Assembly (NCBI RefSeq): GCF_903815225.1
Contig: NZ_LR813084.1
Coordinates: 186,001-250,000, forward strand
DNA from: Delftia tsuruhatensis
GTDB taxonomy: Bacteria; Pseudomonadota; Gammaproteobacteria; Burkholderiales; Burkholderiaceae_C
Direction: 5' to 3'
DNA: 64,000 nucleotides
In this document: piece after piece, positions 19,628 to 28,549 of the stretch
Layout: every line of letters begins with the position of its first letter
Numbering within the stretch: the stretch's first letter is position 1
Notes under the pieces: model-generated
Databases searched by the model: none
What the model saw: the letters and a program-made list of their open reading frames with translations, nothing else
Told to the model about the DNA's origin: nothing
Program-made: the position numbers and the translations under genes

Positions 19628-19788
19628 GGGCTGAGGCGGCTATCCCGGGCAGATGGGCCATGCTACGGCGCGCGGGCCTGCTGCGGCTTCGCATTTGTGA
19701 AAGCGCGCGTTCGCGCCCGGGCCGGCACTGCGGTTTGTACTGACGCGCGCGGCTCAGTGCCGGAGCCCGCGGCTTTCTACAATGCCGG

Positions 19789-20703
19789 ATGGCCATGCAT
19801 TTCGATCTTGTGGATCTGCGCCTGATGGTGCACATCGCCGACGCCAACAGCATGACGCGCGGCGCGGAACTTTCCTTCATCTCCCTGCCGGCGGCCAGCA
19901 CCCGCATCAAGAACCTGGAGGAGAGCATAGGCACCAAGCTGCTGTACCGCACCAGCCAGGGCGTGACGCTGACGCCGCCGGGCCAGGCCTTCGTGACCCA
20001 TGCGCGCATGGTGCTGGGCCAGATCGAGCACCTGCGCGGCGACATGCAGGAGTACGTGCGCGGCATCAAGGGCCATGTGCGGGTGTTCGCCAACACCACC
20101 TCGCTGGGCGAGTTCCTGCCGCCCGTGCTGCGCCACTACCTGCGCCGCAATCCCGACGTGAACATCGACCTGCGCGAGCGCCTGTCGCACGACATCGTGC
20201 GCGCCGTGACCGAGGGACAGACCGACATCGGCATCGTCGCCGGCCTGGTGCGCACAGAGAACCTGGAGACCCTGCCCTACCGGCGCGACCGCCTGGTGCT
20301 GGTGGTGCCGCGCGGCCATGCGCTGGACGGCGAGATGCAGATGGCCTTCGCCGATACGCTGGAGCTGGACCATGTGGGCCTGCACGAGTCCAGCGCCATC
20401 CATGCCTTTCTTCGCCAGGCCAGCGACCAGCTGCACCGGCCCATCAAGCAGCGCATCCAGGTCGGCAACTTCGAGACGGCCTGCCGCATGATCGAGGCCG
20501 GCGTGGGCGTGGGCGTGCTGCCCGAGTCGGCCGCCAGCCGCCATGCGCAGTCCATGGACATCGCCATCGTGCCGCTGTCCGACGCCTGGTCGGTGCGCGA
20601 GATGCAGATCTGCGTGCGCAGCCTGGAGGCCCTGCCGTCCTTCGCCCAGGAACTGGTGGAGCTGCTGGTGGCCGACGCGCAGGGCCGGCTCAAGGTGGAG
20701 TAG
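19789..20703 (+). CDS. LysR-family transcriptional regulator
   Basis: This 304-residue regulator has an N-terminal winged helix-turn-helix (about residues 5-65; DLRLMVHIADANSMTRGAEL, then TRIKNLEESIGTKLLYRT) and a LysR substrate-binding domain (about 95-295). It is divergent from the CoA-transferase at 18326-19627, the classic arrangement for a LysR activator and its target; the 161-base gap would hold the shared control region. ATG codons at 19789 and 19795 are both possible. The effector is unknown, probably an organic acid by analogy with the family. Confidence 0.9.
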   Translation: MAMHFDLVDLRLMVHIADANSMTRGAELSFISLPAASTRIKNLEESIGTKLLYRTSQGVTLTPPGQAFVTHARMVLGQIEHLRGDMQEYVRGIKGHVRVFANTTSLGEFLPPVLRHYLRRNPDVNIDLRERLSHDIVRAVTEGQTDIGIVAGLVRTENLETLPYRRDRLVLVVPRGHALDGEMQMAFADTLELDHVGLHESSAIHAFLRQASDQLHRPIKQRIQVGNFETACRMIEAGVGVGVLPESAASRHAQSMDIAIVPLSDAWSVREMQICVRSLEALPSFAQELVELLVADAQGRLKVE

Positions 20704-20725
20704 CCGGCCGGTTCGCTCCGCCCAC

Positions 20726-21154
20726 TCAATCCGCGCGGGCCGTTCCCTGGTCCAGGGTGGTCGGAGCCAGCCAGTATTTGAAGGTGCCGGTGGCTGTCGC
20801 CACCAGTTTTCCGTCTTCGTCCATCAATTGCGCCGCGCAGCTGCACAGGCTGCGGCTGGCGTGCACCACCCAGCCCTCGGCCAGCAGCGCGCCTTTGCCG
20901 GGGCGGTGAAAGCGGCTGCTCATCTCCACCGTGACGGCGGTCTGCGAGGGGGCGCCCGGCAGCTCGCCGGCGGCGCGCGACATCACGGAGTCCAGCAATG
21001 CCATGAGCACGCCGCCATGCGCGGCCGGCAACTGGTTGAGCAGTTCCTCGCGCAGGTGCGGCAGGCGCACATGGACCTTGCCGGGCGGCGCCGGCACCTG
21101 TGCCGCGCCGATCAGGCGCATGAAGGCGCTGCGGTCAGGGGCCGGCGTGCTCAT
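20726..21154 (-). CDS. PaaI-like hotdog-fold acyl-CoA thioesterase
   Basis: This 142-residue hotdog-fold protein hydrolyses an acyl-CoA or aroyl-CoA thioester. The family signature is present as AAHGGVLMALLDSVMSRAA (about residues 44-62), where the HGG loop and the following acid form the active site, followed by VTVEMSSRFHRP. It is the last gene of a minus-strand operon. Its ATG overlaps the stop of the acyl-CoA dehydrogenase by four bases, so the two are translationally coupled. Such thioesterases often recover CoA from dead-end thioesters in the pathway they accompany. Confidence 0.87.
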   Translation of the reverse strand: MSTPAPDRSAFMRLIGAAQVPAPPGKVHVRLPHLREELLNQLPAAHGGVLMALLDSVMSRAAGELPGAPSQTAVTVEMSSRFHRPGKGALLAEGWVVHASRSLCSCAAQLMDEDGKLVATATGTFKYWLAPTTLDQGTARAD

Positions 21155-22308
21155 GCCGCGCGGGCCTCGCGCACCATGTTGCGCGCGATGATGAGCTGCT
21201 GGATCTGCGTCGTGCCCTCGTACAGGCGGAACAGCCGCACGTCACGGTAGAAGCGCTCGATGCCGAATTCGGCCAGGTAGCCCGAGCCGCCCAGGATCTG
21301 CACGGCACGGTCGGCCACGCGGCCCACCATCTCGGTGGCGAACATCTTGCAGCAGGAGGCCTCGGTGGAGACGTTGCGGCCCTCGTCGCGGCGGCGCGCT
21401 GCGTCGATGACCATGCACTCGGCCGCATACAGCTCGGCCTGGCTGTCGGCAAGCATGGCCTGCACCAGCTGGAATTCGCAGATGGGCTGGCCGAACTGCT
21501 TGCGCTCCAGCGCGTAGTTCAGCGCGTCGCGCAGGATGCGCTGCGCCACGCCCACGCTCACGGCCGCGATGTGGATGCGGCCCTTGTCCAGCACCTTCAT
21601 GGCGGTCTTGAAGCCCTGGCCTTCCTTCAGGCCGATGAGGTTGGCCGCCGGCACGCGCACGTTGTCGAAGAACACGTCGCAGGTGTGCGCGCCCTTCTGG
21701 CCCATCTTCACGTCGTTCTTGCCGAAGCTGATGCCCGGCGACTTCGCATCCACGATGAAGGCCGAGACGCCGCCCGCGCCCTTGTTGGCCGGGTCGGTGC
21801 GCGCCATCAGCGTGAACATGCCCGCATGCGGCGCATTGGTGATGAAGCGCTTGTTGCCGTTGACCACGTAGTGGTCCCCATCCCTGATGGCCGTGGTGCG
21901 CAGCGAGGCCGCGTCCGAGCCCGCCTCGGGCTCGGTCAGCGCGAACGAGGCCATGATCTCACCCGTGGCCAGCTTGGGCAGCCAGGCGGCCTGCTGCTCG
22001 GGCGTGCCGTCGATGAGGATGCCCTGCGAGCCTATGCCCACGGTCGTGCCGATCACCGAGCGGAAGGCCGGCGCGGTCTGGCACAGCTCGAAGAGCACGC
22101 GCACCTCTTCCTCCATGGTCAGCTCCAGCCCGCCGAACTGCTCGGGGATGGTCATGCCGAACAGGCCCAGGTTGCGCATCTCCTGCACGATGGACTCGGG
22201 AATCTCGTCGGTCTCGGCCACTTCGTTCTCGGCGGGCACCAGGCGCTCGCGCACGAAGCGGCGCACGCTGTCCAGCAGGGCTTCGAGGGTTTCTTGGTCG
22301 CGGATCAT
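21151..22308 (-). CDS. acyl-CoA dehydrogenase
   Basis: This flavoprotein introduces an alpha,beta double bond into an acyl-CoA. The 385-residue protein shows the full family layout: N-terminal helical domain, the FAD-binding beta-domain with FALTEPEAGSDAA (about residues 122-134), and the C-terminal helical domain. The catalytic base is E364 in RLYEGTTQIQQ, the usual position for short/medium-chain enzymes. ILGGSGYLAEFGIERFYRDVR is also diagnostic. It lies 24 bases after the thiolase-fold gene and overlaps the thioesterase by four bases. The context suggests degradation of a branched or cyclic acyl-CoA rather than straight-chain beta-oxidation. Confidence 0.93.
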   Translation of the reverse strand: MIRDQETLEALLDSVRRFVRERLVPAENEVAETDEIPESIVQEMRNLGLFGMTIPEQFGGLELTMEEEVRVLFELCQTAPAFRSVIGTTVGIGSQGILIDGTPEQQAAWLPKLATGEIMASFALTEPEAGSDAASLRTTAIRDGDHYVVNGNKRFITNAPHAGMFTLMARTDPANKGAGGVSAFIVDAKSPGISFGKNDVKMGQKGAHTCDVFFDNVRVPAANLIGLKEGQGFKTAMKVLDKGRIHIAAVSVGVAQRILRDALNYALERKQFGQPICEFQLVQAMLADSQAELYAAECMVIDAARRRDEGRNVSTEASCCKMFATEMVGRVADRAVQILGGSGYLAEFGIERFYRDVRLFRLYEGTTQIQQLIIARNMVREARAA

Positions 22309-22332
22309 TGGCGGTGTTCTCTCTCTGCGAAA

Positions 22333-23544
22333 TCAAAGGGCATCGGCCGTGCCGAGGACGGCGGTGGACTGGCTGGACAGCGTGCCGCCATTGCCATGGA
22401 CCACGGCCGTGCGGTGGCGTCCCAGCTGGCGCTGGCCGGCTTCGCCGCGCAGCTGGCGCACGGCCTCGATCAGCGCAAAGATGCCGTACATGCCCGGGTG
22501 CACGCAGGACAGGCCGCCGCCGTTGGTGTTGACCGCCAGCCGCCCGCCGGGCGCGATGCCTCCCTTGGACACGAAGGCGCCCCCCTCGCCCTTGGCGCAG
22601 AAACCCAGGTCCTCCAGGAACAGCAGGGTGTTGATGGTGAAGGCGTCGTAGAGCTGGGCCATGTCCATGTCGGCGGCCGTGAGCCCCGCCATGGCGAAGG
22701 CCTGGGCGCCCGACTGCGAGGCCGCCGTGGTGGTCAGGTCGGGCATGCAGGAGATCTGGCGGTTCCAGATCGCCGTGGCATTGCCCAGCACGTAGACCGG
22801 GGGCCGGGGCAGGTCGCGGGCGCGGTCGGCGCGCACCAGCACGATGGCGCCCGCGCCGTCGGTGACCAGGCAGCAGTCGCGCACGCTCAGGGGGCTGGCG
22901 ATGGGGCGGGCCGAGAGCACGTCCTCGATGGTCAGCGGATCGCGCATGAAGGCCTCGGGGTTGAGCTGGGCCCAGGCGCGCGCGGCCACGGCCACCTCGG
23001 CCAGCTGCTCGCGCGTGGTGCCGAACTCGTGCATGTGGCGCGCGGCCGCCAGCGCATAGGCGGTCACGGGCAGCACGGGCTCGTAGGGGAACTCATAGGG
23101 CTGCGGGTCCAGGAAGCGCCGCGCCGCCTGGCCTTCCTTGCGGCCGAAGGTGGCCGAGCGCTGGGCGCTGCCGTAGCACACCAGCACGGCCTTGCACTGG
23201 CCTGCCTCCAGCGCGCGGATGGCGGGCAGCAGGTGGGCGATGAAACTGCTGCCGCCGATCATCGTGCCGTCCACATAGGTGGGGTTGATGCCCAGGTGCT
23301 CGATCACGGGCATGGTCCACATGCTGGCGTTGACGCTGCAGGTGGCCAGGCCGTCGATGTCCTGCATGGTCAGGCCCGCGTCGGCCACGGCCGCATGGGC
23401 GGCGCGCACCAGCAGGGTCATGTCGTCCATGCCGGGTGCCTCGCCACAGCCATAGGTGGCGGCGCCGGCAATGGCCACGCGCCCGCGCAGGAGGCGGTTC
23501 ACGGCGGCGGCGTCCAGGGTGGATTGGGGAATGCGCGCGTTCAT
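22333..23544 (-). CDS. thiolase-fold SCP-x-like protein, possibly a retro-aldolase
   Basis: This 403-residue protein has the thiolase superfamily fold, closest to the SCP-x/lipid-transfer group (LYDAFTINTLLFLEDLGFCA and NTNGGGLSCVHPGMYG). In true thiolases a nucleophilic Cys lies at about residue 90. Here the corresponding loop reads GTMIGGSSFIAH with no Cys. Members of this group that pair with a DUF35 protein, such as steroid Ltp2/ChsH2, cleave C-C bonds by retro-aldol chemistry. The upstream neighbour is exactly such a DUF35 protein, overlapping by four bases. I therefore favour an aldolase or a non-Claisen thiolase role (inference). The start is ATG 23544, which overlaps the DUF35 stop. 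Confidence 0.82.
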   Translation of the reverse strand: MNARIPQSTLDAAAVNRLLRGRVAIAGAATYGCGEAPGMDDMTLLVRAAHAAVADAGLTMQDIDGLATCSVNASMWTMPVIEHLGINPTYVDGTMIGGSSFIAHLLPAIRALEAGQCKAVLVCYGSAQRSATFGRKEGQAARRFLDPQPYEFPYEPVLPVTAYALAAARHMHEFGTTREQLAEVAVAARAWAQLNPEAFMRDPLTIEDVLSARPIASPLSVRDCCLVTDGAGAIVLVRADRARDLPRPPVYVLGNATAIWNRQISCMPDLTTTAASQSGAQAFAMAGLTAADMDMAQLYDAFTINTLLFLEDLGFCAKGEGGAFVSKGGIAPGGRLAVNTNGGGLSCVHPGMYGIFALIEAVRQLRGEAGQRQLGRHRTAVVHGNGGTLSSQSTAVLGTADAL

Positions 23545-23933
23545 GCGGCACCTCCCTGCTGCGGGGCCTGGCGTGGCTGGAACAGCACCAGGCCGCGCCC
23601 GTCCTTGTGCGCCACATGGGCCTGCACGCGCTGGCCGATGCGCACCTCCTCGGGGGCGACGCCTTCCACGCGGCCCATCATGCGCACGCCTTCGTCCAGG
23701 TCGATCAGGGCCACGTTGTAGTTGCCGCCGGCGTCGGGCTTGCGCGCGATGGTGGAGGTGGAATAGACCGTGCCCTGGCCGCTGGCGCGCACCCAGCGCA
23801 GCGGGCTGGCGCCGCAGTGCGGGCACAGCTCGCGCGGGGTGAAGACATGGCGCGTGCATTGCGGGCACTGCTGCAGGCAGAAGCGGCCGGCATCGAGTTC
23901 GGCCTGGTAATGGGTCTGGGCACTGAGGTGCAT
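23541..23933 (-). CDS. DUF35 zinc-ribbon/OB-fold partner of the thiolase-fold protein
   Basis: This 130-residue protein has a rubredoxin-like zinc ribbon with Cys at residues 23, 26, 37 and 40 (CPQC and CPHC), then an OB-fold domain (about residues 48-120). In characterised systems DUF35 proteins form a stoichiometric complex with a thiolase-fold partner and supply a wall or channel for the CoA substrate. It is the first gene of the minus-strand operon leading to the thiolase-fold protein, the acyl-CoA dehydrogenase and the thioesterase. The start at 23933 gives the normal family N-terminus (ETHY-like SAQTHYQAELDAG). Confidence 0.88.
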   Translation of the reverse strand: MHLSAQTHYQAELDAGRFCLQQCPQCTRHVFTPRELCPHCGASPLRWVRASGQGTVYSTSTIARKPDAGGNYNVALIDLDEGVRMMGRVEGVAPEEVRIGQRVQAHVAHKDGRGLVLFQPRQAPQQGGAA

Positions 23934-24294
23934 GGGCGGGGTCTCCGTTCTCGGTGTTCTGCGGCGGGCGTGCGGCGATCACGCCGGATGCCCTGGCTGT
24001 CCGCCAGCATGCCCGCATCGCGGCCCCGCTTCAATTCGCCAATCTGGAAGGGTGGCTTCACGGCAGCCGGTGGGGCGGTGGCGCCGCGTCAAGCCAGGGT
24101 TGGTGCCTAGGCCGGTGCCGCCGCGCGGCTGCTATGGTGGTTGTGCATCCCCGGCCCTTTCTTCCAGTCCGCGCTTCCCAGGCGCGCCGCCGCTTTGGCG
24201 CGGCAGGGGCGGGCGATGGCGGGCCGCGCCCGGCAGGGCGTCCGGGCCCGCGCCTGTTTCCGCAGTTCATCACCACCTCCAGGAGGCTCTGCAC
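23934..24294. other. 361-base divergent intergenic region
   Basis: This separates the minus-strand DUF35 operon from fmdA on the plus strand. It should hold promoters for both. I see no unambiguous -35/-10 pair, no operator palindrome and no gene; short open frames in it are GC-rich shadows. Confidence 0.5.
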
Positions 24295-25527
24295 ATGACG
24301 GATACGCTGATCAAGGTCGATCTGACCCGCCCGCCCACCGACAACGAACAGGTGCACAACCGCTGGCACCCGGACATTCCCATGGCCTGCTGGGTCCAGC
24401 CCGGCGACGACTTCATCCTGGAGACCTACGACTGGACCGGCGGCTTCATCCAGAACAACGACAGCGCCGACGATGTGCGCGACATCGACCTGACCACGGT
24501 GCACTACCTGTCCGGGCCCGTGGGCGTGAAGGGCGCCCAGCCCGGCGACCTGCTGGTGGTCGATCTGCTGGACATCGGCGCCAAGCCCGACAGCCTCTGG
24601 GGCTTCAACGGCTTTTTCTCCAAGAACAATGGCGGCGGCTTCCTGACGGACCACTTCCCCTCGGCCCAGAAATCGATCTGGGACTTCAAGGGCATGTTCA
24701 CCAGCTCGCGCCACATCCCCGGCGTGAACTTCGCCGGCCTCATCCACCCGGGCCTGATCGGCTGCCTGCCCGACCGGCCCATGCTGGAGATGTGGAACGA
24801 GCGCGAAAGCGCCCTGATCGCCACCGATCCCGGGCGCGTGCCCGGCCTGGCCAACCCGCCGTCCGCCGGAACCGCCCACATGGGCAAGCTGCGCGGCGAG
24901 GCCCGCGACAAGGCCGCCGCCGAGGGCGCGCGCACCGTGCCGCCGCGCGAGCACGGCGGCAACTGCGACATCAAGGACCTGTCGCGTGGCGCCAAGGTGT
25001 ATTTCCCGGTCTACGTGGACGGCGCGGGCCTGAGCGTGGGCGACCTGCACTTCAGCCAGGGCGACGGCGAGATCACCTTCTGCGGCGCCATCGAGATGGC
25101 CGGCTGGGTGCACATGCGCGTCAACCTCATCAAGGGCGGCATGGCCAGGTACGGCATCAGGAACCCCATCTTCAAGCCCAGCCCCATCACGCCGCGCTAT
25201 GACGACTACCTGATCTTCGAAGGCATCTCGGTGGACGAGAGCGGCCGCCAGCACTACCTCGATGTCAACGTGGCCTACCGCCAGGCCTGCCTGAACGCCA
25301 TCGAGTACCTGAAGAAATTCGGCTACAGCGGCGCCCAGGCCTACTCCATTCTGGGCACGGCGCCCGTGCAGGGTCACATCAGCGGCGTGGTGGACGTGCC
25401 CAATGCCTGCGCCACGCTGTGGCTGCCCACGGGCATCTTCGACTTCGACATCAACCCCAACGCGGCGGGGCCGGTCGTGCAGTTCGATGGAAGCATCGAC
25501 ATGCCCTTGTCGCCCGACCTGCGCTGA
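24295..25527 (+). CDS. fmdA: formamidase (acetamidase/formamidase family)
   Basis: It hydrolyses formamide, and perhaps other short amides, to ammonia and the acid. The 410-residue length equals that of the Methylophilus-type FmdA. Recognisable stretches are TLIKVDLTRPPTDN at the N-terminus, HPGLIGCLPDRPMLEMWNERE in the middle, PPREHGGNCDIKDLSRG carrying conserved metal or catalytic residues, and GDGEITFCGAIEMAG. There is no signal peptide; it is cytoplasmic. The ribosome site AGGAGG precedes ATG 24295, which rules out the longer in-frame start at 23932. fmdB follows 16 bases later, the usual partnership. Confidence 0.94.
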   Translation: MTDTLIKVDLTRPPTDNEQVHNRWHPDIPMACWVQPGDDFILETYDWTGGFIQNNDSADDVRDIDLTTVHYLSGPVGVKGAQPGDLLVVDLLDIGAKPDSLWGFNGFFSKNNGGGFLTDHFPSAQKSIWDFKGMFTSSRHIPGVNFAGLIHPGLIGCLPDRPMLEMWNERESALIATDPGRVPGLANPPSAGTAHMGKLRGEARDKAAAEGARTVPPREHGGNCDIKDLSRGAKVYFPVYVDGAGLSVGDLHFSQGDGEITFCGAIEMAGWVHMRVNLIKGGMARYGIRNPIFKPSPITPRYDDYLIFEGISVDESGRQHYLDVNVAYRQACLNAIEYLKKFGYSGAQAYSILGTAPVQGHISGVVDVPNACATLWLPTGIFDFDINPNAAGPVVQFDGSIDMPLSPDLR

Positions 25528-25543
25528 ACAGGGAGCCTGCTAC

Positions 25544-25885
25544 ATGCCCACCTACGACTATGACTGCGCGCAGTGCGGCGGCTTCGAGGCGCTCCGGCCG
25601 CTGCGCCTGCGCGACGAGCCCGCCGCCTGCCCCGGCTGTGGCGTGGCCGCGCCGCGCGTGCTGGCGGCCGCCCCCCGGCTGGCCCTGATGCCCGACGGCA
25701 CGCGCCGCGCCATGGACACCAACGAGCGCGCGCGCCACGAGCCCGTGAGTTCCAGAGACTATGCGCGCCTCAGGCATCCCGCTGGCTGCGGCTGCTGTGG
25801 TTCGGGTCGGCGCGGCGCCACGGTGACGGCGCCCAACGGCACGAAGTCCGCGCCGTCGAGGAGGCCCTGGATGATCAGCCATTGA
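25544..25885 (+). CDS. fmdB: FmdB-type zinc-ribbon regulatory protein
   Basis: This 113-residue protein starts MPTYDYDCAQCG, the invariant FmdB opening, and holds two CxxC pairs (residues 8-11 CAQC and 29-32 CPGC) forming a zinc ribbon. Further cysteines (GCGCCG) lie near the C-terminus. FmdB proteins accompany formamidase genes and are presumed regulators, but their mechanism is not established. The gene is 16 bases after fmdA on the same strand and converges on the glycosyltransferase gene. The start at 25544 fits the conserved N-terminus. Confidence 0.9.
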   Translation: MPTYDYDCAQCGGFEALRPLRLRDEPAACPGCGVAAPRVLAAAPRLALMPDGTRRAMDTNERARHEPVSSRDYARLRHPAGCGCCGSGRRGATVTAPNGTKSAPSRRPWMISH

Positions 25886-25922
25886 GCTGAATTGAAGGTG
25901 CGCGCGCCGCCCCGGAGGGCGC

Positions 25923-27041
25923 TCAGGCGCCCTGCTGCTCCCGCCGGACCGAGCCCTGTCCCCAGGTGTGGACCGCTGTCACGGCATAGTTCCAGACGGC
26001 GGCCACGGCCGCGCCCAGCGTGGCCCAGGCCAGCCAGTAGTGTGGGATGAAGGTGAACAGCCATGAGGACAGCGCGACGTTGGCCATGGCGCCTACGCTG
26101 CAGATGGCGACGAAGGAGATCCAGCCCCGCAGGAATTGCCAGCCTCTGAGGCGCATGTCGCGGTAGGTCAATCGGTTGTTCAGCACGTAGTTGGCGGTCA
26201 TCGCAATGGCGACGGCCATGGTCTGGGCATGGGGGAAGGACAGCCCCATGGTTCTGAAAAGAATGGCCAGGGCGGCCAGGTGGACCACCAGCCCCAGGGC
26301 GCCGATCAGGGCGAAGCCGATGAATTTCGCGGGAAGGGCTCCCTTGAGCAGATGGCTCAGCAGCATGACGAGGTACTGCCACGCGGCCGAGCTGTCCAGC
26401 TTGCTGTCGCCGTGGCGCCGCAGGCCGAACACGTAGGGCAGTTCCTTGAAGCGAAGAGGCCGCGGACTGCTGGCGAACAGGTCGAGCAGGATCTTGAATC
26501 CGATACCGGACAGTCCCGCGCGCATGCAGGGCATTGCCGCCGTCCTGCGGATCATGAAGAAGCCGCTCATGGGGTCTCGCAGATCGGCACGCAGCACGGA
26601 TCTGCCCAGCCAGGACGCAAGACGGCTGATGGCGGCGCGTGACGCGTCCCAGTCGCCCAGGCCGCCGCCGGCCACATGGCGGCTTCCCACGACGATGTCC
26701 AGGCCGGGATCGTGGTCGAGCTCCTCCACCATCTGCCGCAGCAGCCGCTCGTCATGCTGGAGGTCGGCATCGATCACGGCAACCAGGGGCGCGCAGGAGG
26801 CCAGCATGCCCTCGATGCACGCCGAGGACAGGCCCCGGCGCCCGAGGCGCAGCAGCAGGCGCACGCGATGGCTGTCCCGGGCCAGGCGCGAGACCACGCC
26901 AGCCGTGCCGTCGGGCGAGTCGTCGTCGACGAAGATGATTTCCCAATCCACGTCGATCAGGGCCGACCGTATCCGGTACAGGAGTTCCTCCACATTGCCC
27001 GATTCGTTGAAGGTGGGAACGATGATGGTGAGCTCTGGCAT
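25923..27041 (-). CDS. GT2 glycosyltransferase fused to a GtrA-like membrane domain
   Basis: It probably transfers a sugar from a nucleotide donor to polyprenyl phosphate, and its membrane domain may flip or anchor the product. The 372-residue protein has a GT-A domain (residues 1 to about 225) with TIIVPTFNESGNVEELL, the VDDDSPDGT loop and the DADLQHDE metal-binding motif, then a GtrA-like domain (about 235-365) with four membrane helices. This fusion is common in polyprenyl-phosphate mannosyl/glucosyl synthases used for lipid A, O-antigen or teichuronic-type decoration. ATG 27041 was chosen because AGGGA precedes it. It follows the GT39-like gene by two bases, forming a two-gene operon. Confidence 0.88.
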   Translation of the reverse strand: MPELTIIVPTFNESGNVEELLYRIRSALIDVDWEIIFVDDDSPDGTAGVVSRLARDSHRVRLLLRLGRRGLSSACIEGMLASCAPLVAVIDADLQHDERLLRQMVEELDHDPGLDIVVGSRHVAGGGLGDWDASRAAISRLASWLGRSVLRADLRDPMSGFFMIRRTAAMPCMRAGLSGIGFKILLDLFASSPRPLRFKELPYVFGLRRHGDSKLDSSAAWQYLVMLLSHLLKGALPAKFIGFALIGALGLVVHLAALAILFRTMGLSFPHAQTMAVAIAMTANYVLNNRLTYRDMRLRGWQFLRGWISFVAICSVGAMANVALSSWLFTFIPHYWLAWATLGAAVAAVWNYAVTAVHTWGQGSVRREQQGA

Positions 27042-27043
27042 TT

Positions 27044-28549
27044 TCAATTCCCTGATTGCGCCGCGCTGCCGGCATAGTTTTCCCCGCGCCATATTTCAAT
27101 GCGCCGGACCAGGGCCCCCCTGGAACGGGTTTCCATGGTTTCAACCCATTCCAGGGATTCAAAGCGTCTGGCGACCTCGGTCATGTCGATATTCGACTGG
27201 GCCTGGTCGGACAGCACGAGAAATCCTGTCGCACCTGCCAGGTTCTCGTCTTTCGGAAAATGGTCATATTGCAATGATTTGCCGCCCCATATGTCGCTGG
27301 AGTAAGTGCGTTCCTGGCTTGGCCGGTGGATCCATATCAGCGAGCTGATCTTGTAATTCGGGGAAAAGACAAAGGCGCGCCTGCCAGCCAGCCTTTCGGC
27401 GGCAATCTGTTCATCGACCCTTGCCGCGGCTTGGCGCCAGCCGCTGGCGACGTTCAGGTCGGCGGGAAGCTTCATGTCGGCCTGGGTGACCAGGACGCTG
27501 GCGGCCAGCAGAAGGGCCAGGGTGCTGGCCAGGCCGAGGGGACGCCAGAGGCCGGCGGCGGGCCGCGACAGGCTCTGGCGCAGGCCCAGCACGACCAGCG
27601 GCCACCAGGCGGGAATCAGCCAGTTCAGCTTGCCGTTGGCCAGGAAGCTGGCGGAGCCGAATACGGCCAGGGGAACCAGGGCGCTGCACCATAGCAGGGT
27701 GGTCGCGGCATCGGCGTGCGATGCGAGAACCGCTCTGCCGGCGCCCCACAGGCCCCGGAGGCTCAGCCACATGACCCAGGGCGTCAGCAGCAGGGTCTGC
27801 GTCGCCAGCAGGAGGGCGAAGAACCTGGGCTTGAGCGCGGACATCTCCCCCAGCCGACGGCTGCTCTGGAAGGCCAGGGAGCTCCAGTCGTGCTGGGCAT
27901 TCCAGTACAGCACGGGCGCGAACAGCAGCAGTGCCAGGGCCAGGGCCAGCCATGGGCCCGGATGGAGCAGCCAAGGCCGTCTGGAAGGTGCCAGCAGGTA
28001 CAGGCCGACGGCGGGCAGCAGCAGGATGGCGGAGTACTTGCCCAGCAGCGCCGTGCCCAGAAAGATGCCCGCCAGCAGCCACCAGCCCAGGCCCCGGGAA
28101 TGCGTGGCGCGCCAGACGGCCCAGAGAGTGCCCGTCCAGCCGAACAGCAGGGGCGCATCGGGCGTGGGGCCCAGCGCATACAGCTCGTACAGCAGGGTGG
28201 AGTTGAGGACCAGCAGCGACCACCAGGCCAGCCTGGGGTCGTCGAACATGTCCCGGATCAGCCGCAGCCACAGCAGATTCCACCCCAGTGACCACAGGAC
28301 CGCCGCCATTTTCACGCCGAACGTGGTATTGCCGAAAATCCAGGTCGTGATCCCTATGGAATAGCTGACCAGGGGTGGGTGGTCGTAATAGGAAATATCG
28401 GGAAACCGGCTCCATGTCCAGTAATAGGCTTCCTGTGGCGTCAGGGCTGTCATTCCAGCCATTGCCGTACGAAAGGCGATGAAGCCCATGAGAAGCAGCA
28501 CGGCGCTTGAATAAGGCGGCGCGTCTGCTATTTTGTGTGGAAAAATCAC
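27044..28549 (-). CDS. GT39/ArnT-like polyprenyl-phosphate-dependent glycosyltransferase
   Basis: This 501-residue integral membrane protein uses a lipid-phosphate sugar donor to glycosylate a periplasmic acceptor. About ten transmembrane helices fill residues 10-350, followed by a soluble C-terminal domain. The first periplasmic loop carries TPQEAYYWTWSRFPDISYYDHPP, with the acidic residue and DHPP motif typical of GT39/GT83 enzymes. It pairs with the downstream GT2-GtrA gene, which would make its lipid-linked donor. Translation appears to begin at a GTG (28549); an ATG at the 22nd codon is the alternative. Flanking DNA is more AT-rich than the rest of the window, hinting at acquisition by transfer. 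Confidence 0.85.
   Translation of the reverse strand: MIFPHKIADAPPYSSAVLLLMGFIAFRTAMAGMTALTPQEAYYWTWSRFPDISYYDHPPLVSYSIGITTWIFGNTTFGVKMAAVLWSLGWNLLWLRLIRDMFDDPRLAWWSLLVLNSTLLYELYALGPTPDAPLLFGWTGTLWAVWRATHSRGLGWWLLAGIFLGTALLGKYSAILLLPAVGLYLLAPSRRPWLLHPGPWLALALALLLFAPVLYWNAQHDWSSLAFQSSRRLGEMSALKPRFFALLLATQTLLLTPWVMWLSLRGLWGAGRAVLASHADAATTLLWCSALVPLAVFGSASFLANGKLNWLIPAWWPLVVLGLRQSLSRPAAGLWRPLGLASTLALLLAASVLVTQADMKLPADLNVASGWRQAAARVDEQIAAERLAGRRAFVFSPNYKISSLIWIHRPSQERTYSSDIWGGKSLQYDHFPKDENLAGATGFLVLSDQAQSNIDMTEVARRFESLEWVETMETRSRGALVRRIEIWRGENYAGSAAQSGN

Noticed and set aside
21571-23721. 716-codon plus-strand frame opposite the dehydrogenase and thiolase-fold genes
   Set aside because: His/Gly/Arg-rich shadow crossing two well-conserved genes.
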